Shown here in pieces: positions 26,403-34,824 of a stretch of 64,000 bases of DNA. The position numbers were made by a program, and so were the translations under genes. A model generated the notes under the pieces. It did no database searches and was not told the origin of the DNA. It worked only from the letters and a program-made list of their open reading frames with translations. The first letter of the stretch is position 1, and each line of letters starts with the position of its first letter. The DNA comes from JAGVIE01 sp964520905 (GTDB lineage Bacteria > Bacteroidota > Ignavibacteria > UBA10030 > SZUA-254): the NCBI GenBank assembly GCA_964520905.1, contig CAZFQL010000015.1, positions 1-64,000 of the forward strand, in the 5' to 3' direction.

Positions 26403-27053
26403 CTAATTCGAGGGATGAGCAGGGTCTACCAATCCATTGATGATGGCGTAATGGGTAAGATCAATGTTCGTTTTCATATTCAACTTTTCCAAGACGCGTA
26501 TACGATACGAATTGATTGTATTAAGGCTTAAGGATAAACATTCGGAAATATCCTTCATCGACTTTCCTTCCGCAATCATGCATAAGATTTGATACTCACG
26601 GTCGGATAATGTTTTATGCGGCGGTTGATTTGAATCAATTACTATTTCATCGGCGAGTTTCTCTGCGAGAGATTGAGTAATATACTTCCCTCCGTTAATA
26701 ATTCTACGGATAGCATTTACCAATTCCAGCGGTGCGCTTTCTTTGGTCAGATAACCTAAAGCGCCGGCTCTCAATGCACGTACTCCGAATCGATCTTCCT
26801 GATGCATGCTGAGGATAAGCACGGGAAGCTTGGGATGATGCTTCCTAAGCTCTTTCAGAACGTCAAGCCCGCTAAGCTCTGGCATCGATAGATCCATCAG
26901 CACGATGCTCAGCTCATTTTCGGCAACGAAGCTAAGAACTTCGCGGCCGTTTTTAGCTTCTCCTACAACCCTAAAATCAATTTCATCGCGCAGGATTTTC
27001 TTTAATCCTTCACGAATCAATGGGTGGTCGTCTGCTATAAGGATTTTTATCAT
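26403..27053 (-). CDS. NarL/FixJ-type response regulator
   Basis: 216 residues. Receiver domain with acidic pocket ADDHPLIREGL, phospho-acceptor D54 (IVLMDLSMPELSG) and Lys in YLTKESAP; LuxR-type helix-turn-helix at about 150-205 (LSDREYQILCMIAEGKSMKDI, LSLNTINSYRIRVLEKL). DNA-binding transcription regulator, almost certainly the partner of the NarX-like kinase encoded 23 bp upstream. Family certain, targets unknown; the GCATTTTAT repeats just downstream are one candidate. Confidence 0.96.
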   Translation of the reverse strand: MIKILIADDHPLIREGLKKILRDEIDFRVVGEAKNGREVLSFVAENELSIVLMDLSMPELSGLDVLKELRKHHPKLPVLILSMHQEDRFGVRALRAGALGYLTKESAPLELVNAIRRIINGGKYITQSLAEKLADEIVIDSNQPPHKTLSDREYQILCMIAEGKSMKDISECLSLSLNTINSYRIRVLEKLNMKTNIDLTHYAIINGLVDPAHPSN

Positions 27054-27076
27054 ACCGATCTCTTCCTATTAAGATT

Positions 27077-27958
27077 TCACAGGATGTTGCTATTGGGGTG
27101 CGAGGTTACTGTTGACTCGGGATTTAGCGGTACTTTAACTGTTACAGTTGTACCTTTTCCGTTCTCACCGTTAATTGTGAATTCTCCTCCGATCAGCAAT
27201 GCTCGTTCACGCATACCCAGGATTCCAAACGATCTTTCTTGTGAAGATTTTTGATCTGCTATACCTTTGCCATTATCGGCTACTTGTAATATCAAATAAT
27301 GGTTTTGATGCTCAAGCGTTATGCCGACTGCCACAGCACCCGAATGACGGGCAACGTTGGTAAGTGTTTCTTGCAGAATGCGAAATAATGCTGTCGAACG
27401 CTCCCTGTCAAGATCGAGATGATCAACGTTTGTGTTGAATGTGCATTTTATTCCCGACCGGTTCTGAAACATCTGGATTTCCCATTCGATTGCTTCCCGC
27501 AAACCAAGATCATCGAGTATTTCAGGGCGTAATTCGGTAGCTATCTTTCTCACCGTATTGATTGTCGTATCTATAAGATTAGACATCGACTGGATATCTT
27601 GAATTGCTTCCTTGTATGTATTTTGGAGAGAAAATTGCACGACCTTCTTCTGGAAGAACGCAAGGTCCATCTTCAATACTGTTAGCAACTGACCCAATTC
27701 GTCGTGGATTTCACGTGCGATGCTCGTACGCTCTTCTTCACGCACGGATTGGATATGTGCGGCAAGCTGGCGGACTTTATCATAAGATTCTTTTAGCTGA
27801 CGCTCGCCTTCCTCGAGTATTCTTACCTTTTCGCGCTGGGAGCTTATAAACCGCCGCTGGCTGTATAGTATGCTGGCAATAAAAATACCGCCGATAATTG
27901 CTATGGCACCAGTGCCGATAATAATTACTGACCAGATTTCTGAGCCTGCACCTGACAC
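27077..27958 (-). CDS. NarX-type sensor histidine kinase with one N-terminal TM
   Basis: 293 residues. One TM helix (about 9-32), a short coiled coil, HisKA_3 dimerisation domain with phospho-acceptor H85 (AREIHDELGQLL), and an HATPase domain (DNGKGIAD, FGILGMRERALLIGG, GKGTTVTV). It has no sensory domain of its own, so the signal probably comes from the multi-TM protein encoded upstream, whose gene overlaps it by 34 bp. The start is GTG at 27958 with AGAGG six bases before it. The overlap suggests tight coupling of the two products. Confidence 0.94.
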   Translation of the reverse strand: MSGAGSEIWSVIIIGTGAIAIIGGIFIASILYSQRRFISSQREKVRILEEGERQLKESYDKVRQLAAHIQSVREEERTSIAREIHDELGQLLTVLKMDLAFFQKKVVQFSLQNTYKEAIQDIQSMSNLIDTTINTVRKIATELRPEILDDLGLREAIEWEIQMFQNRSGIKCTFNTNVDHLDLDRERSTALFRILQETLTNVARHSGAVAVGITLEHQNHYLILQVADNGKGIADQKSSQERSFGILGMRERALLIGGEFTINGENGKGTTVTVKVPLNPESTVTSHPNSNIL

Positions 27959-28572
27959 AGAATACCTCTCGCATACATAAAATTGGCAATTATATTTATA
28001 GTCAAATTAAACATTTTCCACAAAATAACAGCTTGGGGAGAACTCGCTTGCAATTGATTTGCCATAGCAAACAGTATTAAAGTAAATATAGTGTGTAAAA
28101 ATATAGCACCAACTATCCAAAATCTCGGTTCATCAATGATTGAGATCGATTCATCTTTACTTATTTCAAATATTGAATAGGCAGATAGACCAATAAGCAC
28201 GAATGCTTCTATTGTCCGAGCAATGGAAGGAAATTTTGATAATCCTTCGAATAGTAAACTATTCGTTAAGGAAAGCACAATAAATAACGGTATACTTGTG
28301 AGAAGCATATTTCGGGCGTATTTTTCCTTCTGCCATAAGGAAAAAACAATCAATAATATTGCATACTCGATCAGTATATAAAAATGCCCTATCCAGAGGT
28401 TGTTGATATTTTTTATTGAAAAATATAATGCAAAAATATCTACTACTAATGCTAAGGCAAAATAAAATACAAGAATTTTAATCTCCTTTGTCATGTAGCG
28501 ATAATAATACACTCCGCAAAAGAGCGGAACTAAATAAGAGAATAAATATAAAATTTGATCAAGGTTTTTAAT
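27925..28572 (-). CDS. Multi-TM membrane protein, probable sensor partner; probable ATT start
   Basis: A GTG at 28512 gives 195 residues, but the frame stays open upstream and encodes 20 further residues (IKNLDQILYLFSYLVPLFCG) that complete a first TM helix. The best ribosome site, AGGAG (28582-28578), lies five bases before an in-frame ATT at 28572 and overlaps the TAG of the upstream gene; I therefore propose a 216-residue protein from ATT. An internal ATG at 28494 would remove the helix. The protein has about six or seven TM helices with short loops (LLIVFSLWQ, FWIVGAIFLHTIFTLILF). I recall similar proteins in Bacteroidota beginning with 'a short acidic stretch, then IL-Y-LVPL', but cannot verify this. 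Likely the signal-input subunit of the adjacent kinase. Confidence 0.75.
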   Translation of the reverse strand: MKNLDQILYLFSYLVPLFCGVYYYRYMTKEIKILVFYFALALVVDIFALYFSIKNINNLWIGHFYILIEYAILLIVFSLWQKEKYARNMLLTSIPLFIVLSLTNSLLFEGLSKFPSIARTIEAFVLIGLSAYSIFEISKDESISIIDEPRFWIVGAIFLHTIFTLILFAMANQLQASSPQAVILWKMFNLTINIIANFMYARGILCQVQAQKSGQ

Positions 28573-28582
28573 AATTTCTCCT
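28570..28582 (-). promoter_or_regulatory. Ribosome site deciding the ATT start
   Basis: On the minus strand AGGAG (28582-28578) is spaced five bases from ATT (28572-28570). The site overlaps the TAG stop (28583-28581) of the CPPxC gene, so ribosomes finishing that gene would sit on it. Confidence 0.5.
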
Positions 28583-28895
28583 AACTATTAAGTTGATTTG
28601 CAATCCCACATATAGGAGGACATAAAAACCCCAATTCTAAAAGCACACCACCCATCATATCATTTCCATCCCCATCAACACCGACCAAAACAATTACCGG
28701 GTTTCCTTTATCGTCCTGTGCATGGTAATATCGCAGGGCAACACAGCCTGGCTGGTCGAGAAGTTTCTGGACGTAATCCTTCCAGAACAGCCCGCCTTTG
28801 ATAGCATCTTTTCCTGCTTGAACTCTGTATTTATTGGTTAACTTGCTCGCTTCATCAAGCGAGATTATCTGGTTGTTTTTTTGTGGTAACGCCAT
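28581..28895 (-). CDS. Small CPPxC-motif protein of unknown function
   Basis: 104 residues. No signal peptide or TM. The N-terminal half (SLDEASKLTNKYRVQAGKDA, then FWKDYVQKLLDQPGCVALRYYHA) is helical, the middle is a beta-like stretch ending in VLVGVDGDGNDMMGG, and the C-terminus has FLCPPICG, a tight CPPxC pair that could bind a metal or form a disulfide. From memory, similar small proteins with the same 'GC-A-LRIYY' core and a CPPxCP tail are widespread in Bacteroidota; unverified. A strong ribosome site (GGAGGAG) precedes the ATG. First gene of the run with the multi-TM protein, NarX-like kinase and NarL-like regulator, so probably part of that signalling unit. Confidence 0.8.
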   Translation of the reverse strand: MALPQKNNQIISLDEASKLTNKYRVQAGKDAIKGGLFWKDYVQKLLDQPGCVALRYYHAQDDKGNPVIVLVGVDGDGNDMMGGVLLELGFLCPPICGIANQLNS

Positions 28896-29002
28896 AACTC
28901 CTCCATTCTATGTTGTGAATGTTGAATAACTGTTACTTTTATTTACTCCGAATCAGTACAGTTAATTTATTTGAAAATAAGAAAATAAAAACGTAAATCA
29001 AA

Positions 29003-30334
29003 TTAACCGCGCCAGGGAAATACACCTTTTTCATTTATCATTGCACGAATAAGAGGGGATGAAGCACATGGCTCCGTTGCCACGCAAATCGCCTTTTCCA
29101 AACGATTAGCGGCAGTTTCAAGGATTTCTTTCTTGTCAGTCTGTATGATTGCCAATGTATCGCCCGCTTTCACGCTGTCACCCACCTTCTTCATCAATCT
29201 TATTCCCGCTTTAGGGTCGATGATGTCATCCACTTTCATCCTGCCGGCTCCAAGCATGATTCCGATGAAACCAACTTCCAGTGCATCGATATAATGTATA
29301 TAACCCTTCGAACTGCTCTTCACTTCAATAGTATATTTACTCGTTGGATATTTTTCCGGATTTGTAATGAATGAAATATCGCCCCCCTGCCTGCACACTA
29401 ACTCTTTGAATTTATCCATCGCCTTCCCTGCTTGAAGAACATTCTTGCACTTGGATATTCCTTCTTCGATGCTTCCCGCTTTACCGCCTAACATCACCAT
29501 AGCTCCGCTCAGCACGTAGGTTACTTCCATGAGGTCGGGGACATTTTTCCCCTGCATACATTCGATGCACTCGACAACCTCAAGCCAATTTCCAACCGCG
29601 TAGCCGAGCGGCTGGCTCATATCAGTGAGAAAGCCGATTGTCTTTTTACCAAATTTATTCCCAACCGCGATAAGTGTTTTTGCCAGTTCAATAGCATCCG
29701 CTTCCGATTGCATAAACGCACCACGCCCGGTTTTTATATCGAGCACAAGAGCATCGATTCCTTCAGCAAGTTTCTTGCTCATTATGCTTCCCGAAATAAG
29801 CGGAATACTCTCCACCGTTCCCGTTACATCGCGTAGCGCGTACATTTTTTTATCTGCAGGCGCGATCTCGGCGGTTTGTCCGATCATCACTAAACCAATT
29901 TCAGCGATAACTTTTTTATATTCATCGAGTGAAAGATCGGTTCTAAAACCGGGTATCGATTCCAGCTTATCGAGCGTTCCGCCCGTATGACCGAGACCCC
30001 GACCGGAGATCATCGGAACAGGTACGCCGCACGCTGCAACCATAGGCGCAAGTATCAGTGAGACCTTATCGCCAACACCGCCTGTGGAGTGTTTATCCAC
30101 TTTGATCCCGGGAATTTTAGATAGATCGATTACTATACCTGAATGAAGCATGATGTCGGTTAGGATTGTTGTCTCTTCAAAGTCCATTTTTTGAAAATAG
30201 ACAGCCATCAAAAAAGCCGACATCTGGTAATCGGCGACTTTACCGTTTATATAACCATGGATAAAAAATTCAATCTCGGCGCGATTCAGTTTATCGCCGC
30301 TTCGTTTCTTTCGTATGATTTCAGTAGGATTCAT
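29003..30334 (-). CDS. Pyrimidine-nucleoside (thymidine) phosphorylase
   Basis: 443 residues, usual length. It cleaves thymidine/uridine with phosphate to the base and (deoxy)ribose-1-phosphate. The family signature is exact in style: KVDKHSTGGVGDKVSL followed by SGRGLGHTGGTLDKLESIPGF; the C-terminal part has the alpha/beta domain with DPKAGIRLMKKVGDSVKAGDTLA, a biotinyl-like lobe. DeoA and Pdp cannot be separated by eye, so no symbol is given. It is 46 bp downstream of the NUDIX gene and likely in the same transcript as it, mscS, pyrE and perhaps murI. Confidence 0.95.
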   Translation of the reverse strand: MNPTEIIRKKRSGDKLNRAEIEFFIHGYINGKVADYQMSAFLMAVYFQKMDFEETTILTDIMLHSGIVIDLSKIPGIKVDKHSTGGVGDKVSLILAPMVAACGVPVPMISGRGLGHTGGTLDKLESIPGFRTDLSLDEYKKVIAEIGLVMIGQTAEIAPADKKMYALRDVTGTVESIPLISGSIMSKKLAEGIDALVLDIKTGRGAFMQSEADAIELAKTLIAVGNKFGKKTIGFLTDMSQPLGYAVGNWLEVVECIECMQGKNVPDLMEVTYVLSGAMVMLGGKAGSIEEGISKCKNVLQAGKAMDKFKELVCRQGGDISFITNPEKYPTSKYTIEVKSSSKGYIHYIDALEVGFIGIMLGAGRMKVDDIIDPKAGIRLMKKVGDSVKAGDTLAIIQTDKKEILETAANRLEKAICVATEPCASSPLIRAMINEKGVFPWRG

Positions 30335-30380
30335 AAATTGAAATAAGATGTCTGTTATTTGATAAGAGCACGTACATTAG

Positions 30381-30923
30381 TTATCGGTGTTTTAGAATTC
30401 TTGAGCCGAGCATTATGCCGCAAATTGTTTTAGCATCTATTATCTCCTGGCGTTCGATCATTCGGATGGTTTTGGCTAACGGTAAAATTTTCACCGCCAT
30501 CGTTTCCTCACCTTCTTCAAGCTGTCTGCCATTCGGCGCTCCATACAAGTTTTCCGCCATGAATATGTGGAGGACCTCACTGCAAAATCCCGGCGATGTA
30601 TAGATTGATGTCAGTTTCTTCCAACGCTTTGCACGGTAGCCGGTCTCTTCCTCTAATTCTCTTCGGGCACATGCTAAGGGTAGCTCTCCATCTTCCAATT
30701 TACCAGCAGGTAATTCCCAGATAAATTTATCGAACGGATAACGATGCTGGTTAATCAGTATGACTTTTTCATCGGGAAAAGCTGCCAGCACAACCGCGCC
30801 GCCCGGATGTTCGGCAACTTCCCTAATCGTACGGTTACCCGATAGGTATTCCACTTCATCGACTATAGTCGTGAAGACTCTCCCCTTATATACTTTATTT
30901 CTTTTTATCAGTTTAAGCTTCAT
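30381..30923 (-). CDS. NUDIX hydrolase, ADP-ribose pyrophosphatase-like
   Basis: About 180 residues from the ATG at 30923 (MKLKLIKRNKVYKGRVF); the frame is open to 31037 but the extra 38 residues are basic, low-complexity and sit inside the mscS gene, so I reject them. The NUDIX box is visible as GKLEDGELPLACARRELEEETGY (G-x5-E-x7-REUxEE), with E residues for Mg2+. The N-terminal beta domain and the LPAGKLE sequence are typical of ADP-ribose pyrophosphatases. The ATG overlaps the mscS stop by 11 bp, so translation is coupled. Confidence 0.92.
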   Translation of the reverse strand: MKLKLIKRNKVYKGRVFTTIVDEVEYLSGNRTIREVAEHPGGAVVLAAFPDEKVILINQHRYPFDKFIWELPAGKLEDGELPLACARRELEEETGYRAKRWKKLTSIYTSPGFCSEVLHIFMAENLYGAPNGRQLEEGEETMAVKILPLAKTIRMIERQEIIDAKTICGIMLGSRILKHR

Positions 30924-31983
30924 TCTTATTAGCCGATGAGATGACGCGTTGGGGCAGAGGTATTTCGATTTGTGATGCGGTAAAAGCTTTATAGACCTGT
31001 TCGCGCAGCGCAGTTTCGATATCGAATTTTTTGTCAAAGTGCGGCGCCCGCGCAGATAATCTCAGTTGAATTCCCGATTCTCCAAAATCCATAAAAAAAA
31101 TAGACGGTTCCGGAGCTTTAAGAATATCAGAATGATTTTCCGCTAATTTCAAAAGGATGCTTCGGGCTTTTTCAATATCTGTTCCGTAGGCGACCCTAAC
31201 CTCAACTAAAATACGGATATCGTTTCCGGGGAAAGAATAATTTATCAATCTATTTTTGACAAGCTCGCTGTTCGGTATAACAACAAGGTTATTATCGAAA
31301 TTTAATATGTGAGTTGATCTTAAGCCGATTTTATAAACGTCGCCTTCCTCACCCGATGGCAATTTTATCCGGTCACCAACACGGAATGGTTGGTCGATGA
31401 GAATGATGAATCCTGCGATCATGTTCGCCACTGTTTCCTGGGCGGCAAGGGCAACAGCAAGAGAAGCGACACCGAGTGAGACGAGCAAACTCCCGATATT
31501 GATTCCAAAATGGTCCAGGACGATCATGCCCGCGATTAGGAATAATAATATATCGATGATTTTTTTCGTCAGAGGGGCAACGGTCGCGGTTATATTGCTC
31601 TGCGTCTTTGCAGAAACTTCATCCATGTACCACTCGAACATCGATTCGATTATCCGGCTGATCAGCCGCGTAACTACAATTGCGAGGATGATATAGAATG
31701 CAACCGAAAGATAATCGAGTACGTTCTGATAGAGAATATCTTCCGCACTCAGACTTTGCCGGACAACTTTTATACCGATGAAGAAACCCGCGATCACGCT
31801 AAGTGTGACAACTTTCGATCTAACGACGGCGAGAATTCTATCGTCCAGGGTGGTTTTCGTGTATGCAAACAATCTTTTAAAGATCGTGTTTAAAAGATAC
31901 TTTAACATCTCACCGGTGAGCGCCGATGCAATAATAATAATAACCGCAATGATGATTGCTTTGATAATATGGCTGTCGAACAT
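30913..31983 (-). CDS. Mechanosensitive channel, MscS family
   Basis: 356 residues. Four or five hydrophobic helices in the first ~190 residues, then the pore-lining TM3 with the small-residue pattern VSLGVASLAVALAAQETVANMIAG, followed by the cytoplasmic beta domain starting IDQPFRVGDRIKLPSGEEGDVYKIGLRST and the C-terminal vestibule. The channel opens under membrane tension to release solutes in hypo-osmotic shock. It lacks the large periplasmic domains of MscK. It lies between pyrE downstream and the overlapping NUDIX gene, same strand. Confidence 0.95.
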   Translation of the reverse strand: MFDSHIIKAIIIAVIIIIASALTGEMLKYLLNTIFKRLFAYTKTTLDDRILAVVRSKVVTLSVIAGFFIGIKVVRQSLSAEDILYQNVLDYLSVAFYIILAIVVTRLISRIIESMFEWYMDEVSAKTQSNITATVAPLTKKIIDILLFLIAGMIVLDHFGINIGSLLVSLGVASLAVALAAQETVANMIAGFIILIDQPFRVGDRIKLPSGEEGDVYKIGLRSTHILNFDNNLVVIPNSELVKNRLINYSFPGNDIRILVEVRVAYGTDIEKARSILLKLAENHSDILKAPEPSIFFMDFGESGIQLRLSARAPHFDKKFDIETALREQVYKAFTASQIEIPLPQRVISSANKNEA

Positions 31984-32020
31984 CTTACTACCTCAGTATA
32001 AAAAAAATCTTTAAGTAATT

Positions 32021-32593
32021 CTATTTATTACTCCGGCTTCCCGGTTTATCGATAGGAATACCTTGTTTGCACAACTGACAATCTTCAGGTTTGTACGTTA
32101 ACACATCCATCGCAATTGTGGCGAAGAATTTCGGAAATCGTGCCCTGCCGCCACTCCGGTCTACAATCGTTCCTACGCCGATAACAATACCGCCGTTATC
32201 CTTCACGATGTCGATCACCTCTTGAGCCGAGCCGCCTGTAGTAGTGACGTCTTCACAAACGAGCACTTTTTCATCCCGATTAATTTCGAATCCGCGGCGG
32301 AGTTGGAGCTTGCCTTCCTTCCTTTCGGCAAATAGAGTGCGGAGGTTGAGCTGTCTGCCAACTTCCTGTCCGACCGCAACACCTCCGAGAGCAGGCGATA
32401 TGACGACATCGGGTTTATCGATACGGAAATGAGCTGCAATCATACCGCATAAAAGTTCGGCGTGCTCAGGATATTGCAATACTTTCGCACACTGAAAGTA
32501 CTGCGGGCTGTGCAAACCGGATGTGAGTTGAAAATGTCCGTTCAGCAACGCTTTTGTTCGTTTGAATATCTCGAGGATTTCTTCTTTTGTCAT
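32021..32593 (-). CDS. pyrE: Orotate phosphoribosyltransferase
   Basis: 190 residues. It joins orotate and PRPP to orotidine 5'-phosphate, fifth step of pyrimidine synthesis. The PRPP-binding motif is KVLVCEDVTTTGGSAQEV near residues 112-129; GHFQLTSGLHSPQYFQCAKVLQYP is the family's N-terminal segment. The C-terminus ends in a CQLCKQG pair that some orotate phosphoribosyltransferases of this long type carry. Not adjacent to other pyr biosynthetic genes; it lies 184 bp downstream of murI in the same direction. Confidence 0.95.
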   Translation of the reverse strand: MTKEEILEIFKRTKALLNGHFQLTSGLHSPQYFQCAKVLQYPEHAELLCGMIAAHFRIDKPDVVISPALGGVAVGQEVGRQLNLRTLFAERKEGKLQLRRGFEINRDEKVLVCEDVTTTGGSAQEVIDIVKDNGGIVIGVGTIVDRSGGRARFPKFFATIAMDVLTYKPEDCQLCKQGIPIDKPGSRSNK

Positions 32594-32695
32594 CGGTGAA
32601 AATCCTTTATGAAGTTAAAATGTATTCATGGCAGTATGAACGAATTTTTTCCATTCGCTCTATAAAATTATATGTTCAGTAATTTGTTCGACTTT

Positions 32696-32712
32696 TCCGC
32701 GCTTAGCGCGGA
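32696..32712. repeat. Hairpin TCCGCGC-TTA-GCGCGGA after murI
   Basis: A perfect 7-bp GC-rich stem with 3-nt loop, in the 184-bp gap between murI and pyrE. On the minus strand it is followed by AAAGTCG rather than a T-tract, so a REP-like element or RNA stability structure is as likely as a terminator. Confidence 0.45.
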
Positions 32713-32777
32713 GAATTGGATTCCCGAGAAGCAATATTTCCTTCACAGCCATGTTCTGCCCGCAAATGAATCCAAAG

Positions 32778-33596
32778 TTAAAAAAATCCTTCAGCCCTCC
32801 TGACCCTTCCTAATTTCTGACCGAGGAACCGCTCACCGATTTCGGTAAATCTATAGGGAACATCGCTCACAAAAAATTGGATGTTGGCTTTAAGCGAGCT
32901 AGAATTGCGCAAGTCGTTCGCAATCAGGACGCGTTCGACTTCTTCTGCTGTTGCCTCACCGGAATCGATCAATATGATACCGCTCTCGAAAACGGAGCGG
33001 ATTGTTTTTTCCAGAATAGGATAATGAGTACAGCCAAGAACGAGCGTATCGATTTTTTTTAATTTCAATGGAAAGAGATATTCACGAGCGATTATCTCGG
33101 TTGCTTTATGATCGATAAGTCCTTCTTCGGCGAGCGGAACAAACAACGGACATGATTGACTTATCACTGTGGCGGTTTCATCGAACTGACGAATCGCGTT
33201 CGTATAAGCGTTACTATTTATCGTGCCGACCGTTCCGATGACACCGATCCTTTTCTTCTTTGTTGATTCTACCGCCGCTTTAGCCCCCGGGACAATCACA
33301 CCAACGACCGGAACATTCGAATGCTTCTGCACAACTTCAAGCGCAACCGCTGAAACGGTATTGCAGGCAACGACAATCATCTTAACGTTGTGTTTCATTA
33401 GAAAATCGGTGTCCTGCGCCGCGTACTCCCGAATAACCTGCGGCGATTTCGGTCCATATGGAACGCGTGCCGTATCGCCAAAGTAGACGATATTTTCATG
33501 CGGAAGCTGTTTCATTAGCGCGCGTACTACGGTCAATCCTCCTATACCGGAATCGAACACTCCAATGGGCTTGGCTTGTAAATTCTTTATATTCAT
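32778..33596 (-). CDS. murI: Glutamate racemase
   Basis: 272 residues. It makes D-glutamate for peptidoglycan. The two catalytic cysteines are in VVACNTVSA (C78) and LGCTHYP (C189), each in the family's exact context; IGVFDSGIGGLTV at the N-terminus and YFGDTARVPYGPKS follow the family signature. Cytoplasmic. It is the first gene of a leftward group and is divergent from the lipoprotein gene at 33822. Confidence 0.97.
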   Translation of the reverse strand: MNIKNLQAKPIGVFDSGIGGLTVVRALMKQLPHENIVYFGDTARVPYGPKSPQVIREYAAQDTDFLMKHNVKMIVVACNTVSAVALEVVQKHSNVPVVGVIVPGAKAAVESTKKKRIGVIGTVGTINSNAYTNAIRQFDETATVISQSCPLFVPLAEEGLIDHKATEIIAREYLFPLKLKKIDTLVLGCTHYPILEKTIRSVFESGIILIDSGEATAEEVERVLIANDLRNSSSLKANIQFFVSDVPYRFTEIGERFLGQKLGRVRRAEGFF

Positions 33597-33698
33597 AACC
33601 TTGGAAATATAGGAAAAGAGGGTGCCATTATCAAACAGGTTGTAGAGATATCGATCATAATCAAAAATAATACATTCCTAATTTTGATGATTGGTTTG

Positions 33699-33727
33699 TT
33701 GAGACTCTCAGAAACTTTTTGTATCTT
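33699..33727 (+). promoter_or_regulatory. Candidate promoter for the 33822 lipoprotein gene
   Basis: TTGAGA (33699-33704), 17-bp spacer, TATCTT (33722-33727), about 95 bp before the start codon in the divergent murI/lipoprotein gap. Confidence 0.4.
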
Positions 33728-33787
33728 AATCCACATAAAGAACCCCGGGTTGAAAAGCGCATGAACCCTGAAAAGAACCCAATAATG

Positions 33788-33806
33788 TTAAAATTTTCAA
33801 TTTTAA
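33788..33806. repeat. Perfect palindrome TTAAAATT-TTC-AATTTTAA in the lipoprotein leader
   Basis: 8-bp arms, 3-nt loop, only 15 bp upstream of the ATG and just before the ribosome site GGAG. It could be a repressor site or a leader hairpin hiding the ribosome site. Confidence 0.45.
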
Positions 33807-33821
33807 TACGGAGTAAATCTT

Positions 33822-34814
33822 ATGAAATCTTTTCTTAGCATCAGCATCGCAGTTCTATTCCTCCTTATCGGCTGTTCGAAAAAGATCGAGCCGGTTGTAG
33901 TCGGAGAAATGAACGAATACAAAGATCCTGCTTACGGTTTTAAAATTAAATATCCAAAAGAATGGAAGAACCTCGGGCAAGCAGGTAAAGCGGTACTCAC
34001 ATTATCACAGGAAGTCATCAATAAATTTATGGATCCGAAGAGCGGCGCCGAAGGCGCTCTCGTAACCGTAGAGGTGATACGGTATTCCGGCAGGACTGCG
34101 GAAGAAATCATTCAAATGACTAAAGACGAGTTGAAACAAATGAACGCAGATGTAAGTCCGGACGCTCAGGGTACATTAGCAGGAAAACCGATGACGCAAA
34201 TTCCATATCGCATTCAGGCAACAACGAAGACAAGTATCTTCGGGCATATCGATTTTGTTGCCGGCGATACTGTAATGTATAAATTGGATTTTGAAGGATA
34301 CGGCGATCAGTATGCCGCGCATGTACCGGTTTTCGATGCAATGGTAAAATCGTTTGAAATACCGGTAGTGGTTGCAAAGAAATCCGACCAATGGGCGGTT
34401 TCGGCAAATATGGAAACATATAATTCGAACTTCTTCACAATGCTCTATCCTGATAATCTTGAATTCGTAAGCGTGAAGAAAGCGGCTAAGGATGATCTTG
34501 CTATGGAAATGAGAGCCGACAGACTCGACTGCAGCATTCACATCGATGTCTTCGGCGCTCAGAAGCTTCCGGTTGAAAAAGTATGGGCACAGAATAAAGG
34601 AAGATACAATGCAAAATCATCAGGTCAATCGACCGTTGACGGACAGTCTGCCTTCTGGGCTGATTATTCTCCGCGAAAGGATATCGGCAGCCGCGTGTAC
34701 TTCGTAGTGAAGAACGATAAAGTCGTCCGGATAACAATCAATTATTTTGCGGGACAAAAAGATATTTATTTCCCGGTATTTGAAAACATGGTTAAGACAA
34801 TCAAAATTAAATAA
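33822..34814 (+). CDS. Lipoprotein with two PsbP/DUF1795-like repeats
   Basis: 330 residues. Signal peptide with lipobox LLIGC (Cys18), so membrane-anchored. The mature part seems to hold two copies of one fold: DPAYGFKIKYPKEWKNLGQ ... VMYKLDFEGYGDQYAAHVPVFDAMVKSFEI and SNFFTMLYPDNLEFVSVK ... VVRITINYFAGQKDIYFPVFENMVKTIKI. Both have the 'F-x-Y-P-x-x-W/L' start and the 'Y---P-F--M--S/T-I' end of PsbP/DUF1795-type domains, whose function is mostly unknown. A ribosome site CGGAG precedes the ATG. It heads a three-gene group with the YbjQ-like and Rossmann genes. Confidence 0.85.
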   Translation: MKSFLSISIAVLFLLIGCSKKIEPVVVGEMNEYKDPAYGFKIKYPKEWKNLGQAGKAVLTLSQEVINKFMDPKSGAEGALVTVEVIRYSGRTAEEIIQMTKDELKQMNADVSPDAQGTLAGKPMTQIPYRIQATTKTSIFGHIDFVAGDTVMYKLDFEGYGDQYAAHVPVFDAMVKSFEIPVVVAKKSDQWAVSANMETYNSNFFTMLYPDNLEFVSVKKAAKDDLAMEMRADRLDCSIHIDVFGAQKLPVEKVWAQNKGRYNAKSSGQSTVDGQSAFWADYSPRKDIGSRVYFVVKNDKVVRITINYFAGQKDIYFPVFENMVKTIKIK

Positions 34815-34824
34815 GGAAAATATC

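Noticed and set aside
30924..31037. 38-residue N-terminal extension of the NUDIX gene
   Set aside because: It lies inside the mscS gene, is not NUDIX-like, and the ATG at 30923 gives the normal family start.
34747..34824. N-terminal extension of the YbjQ-like gene
   Set aside because: Overlaps the lipoprotein coding sequence; a good ribosome site precedes the ATG at 34825.
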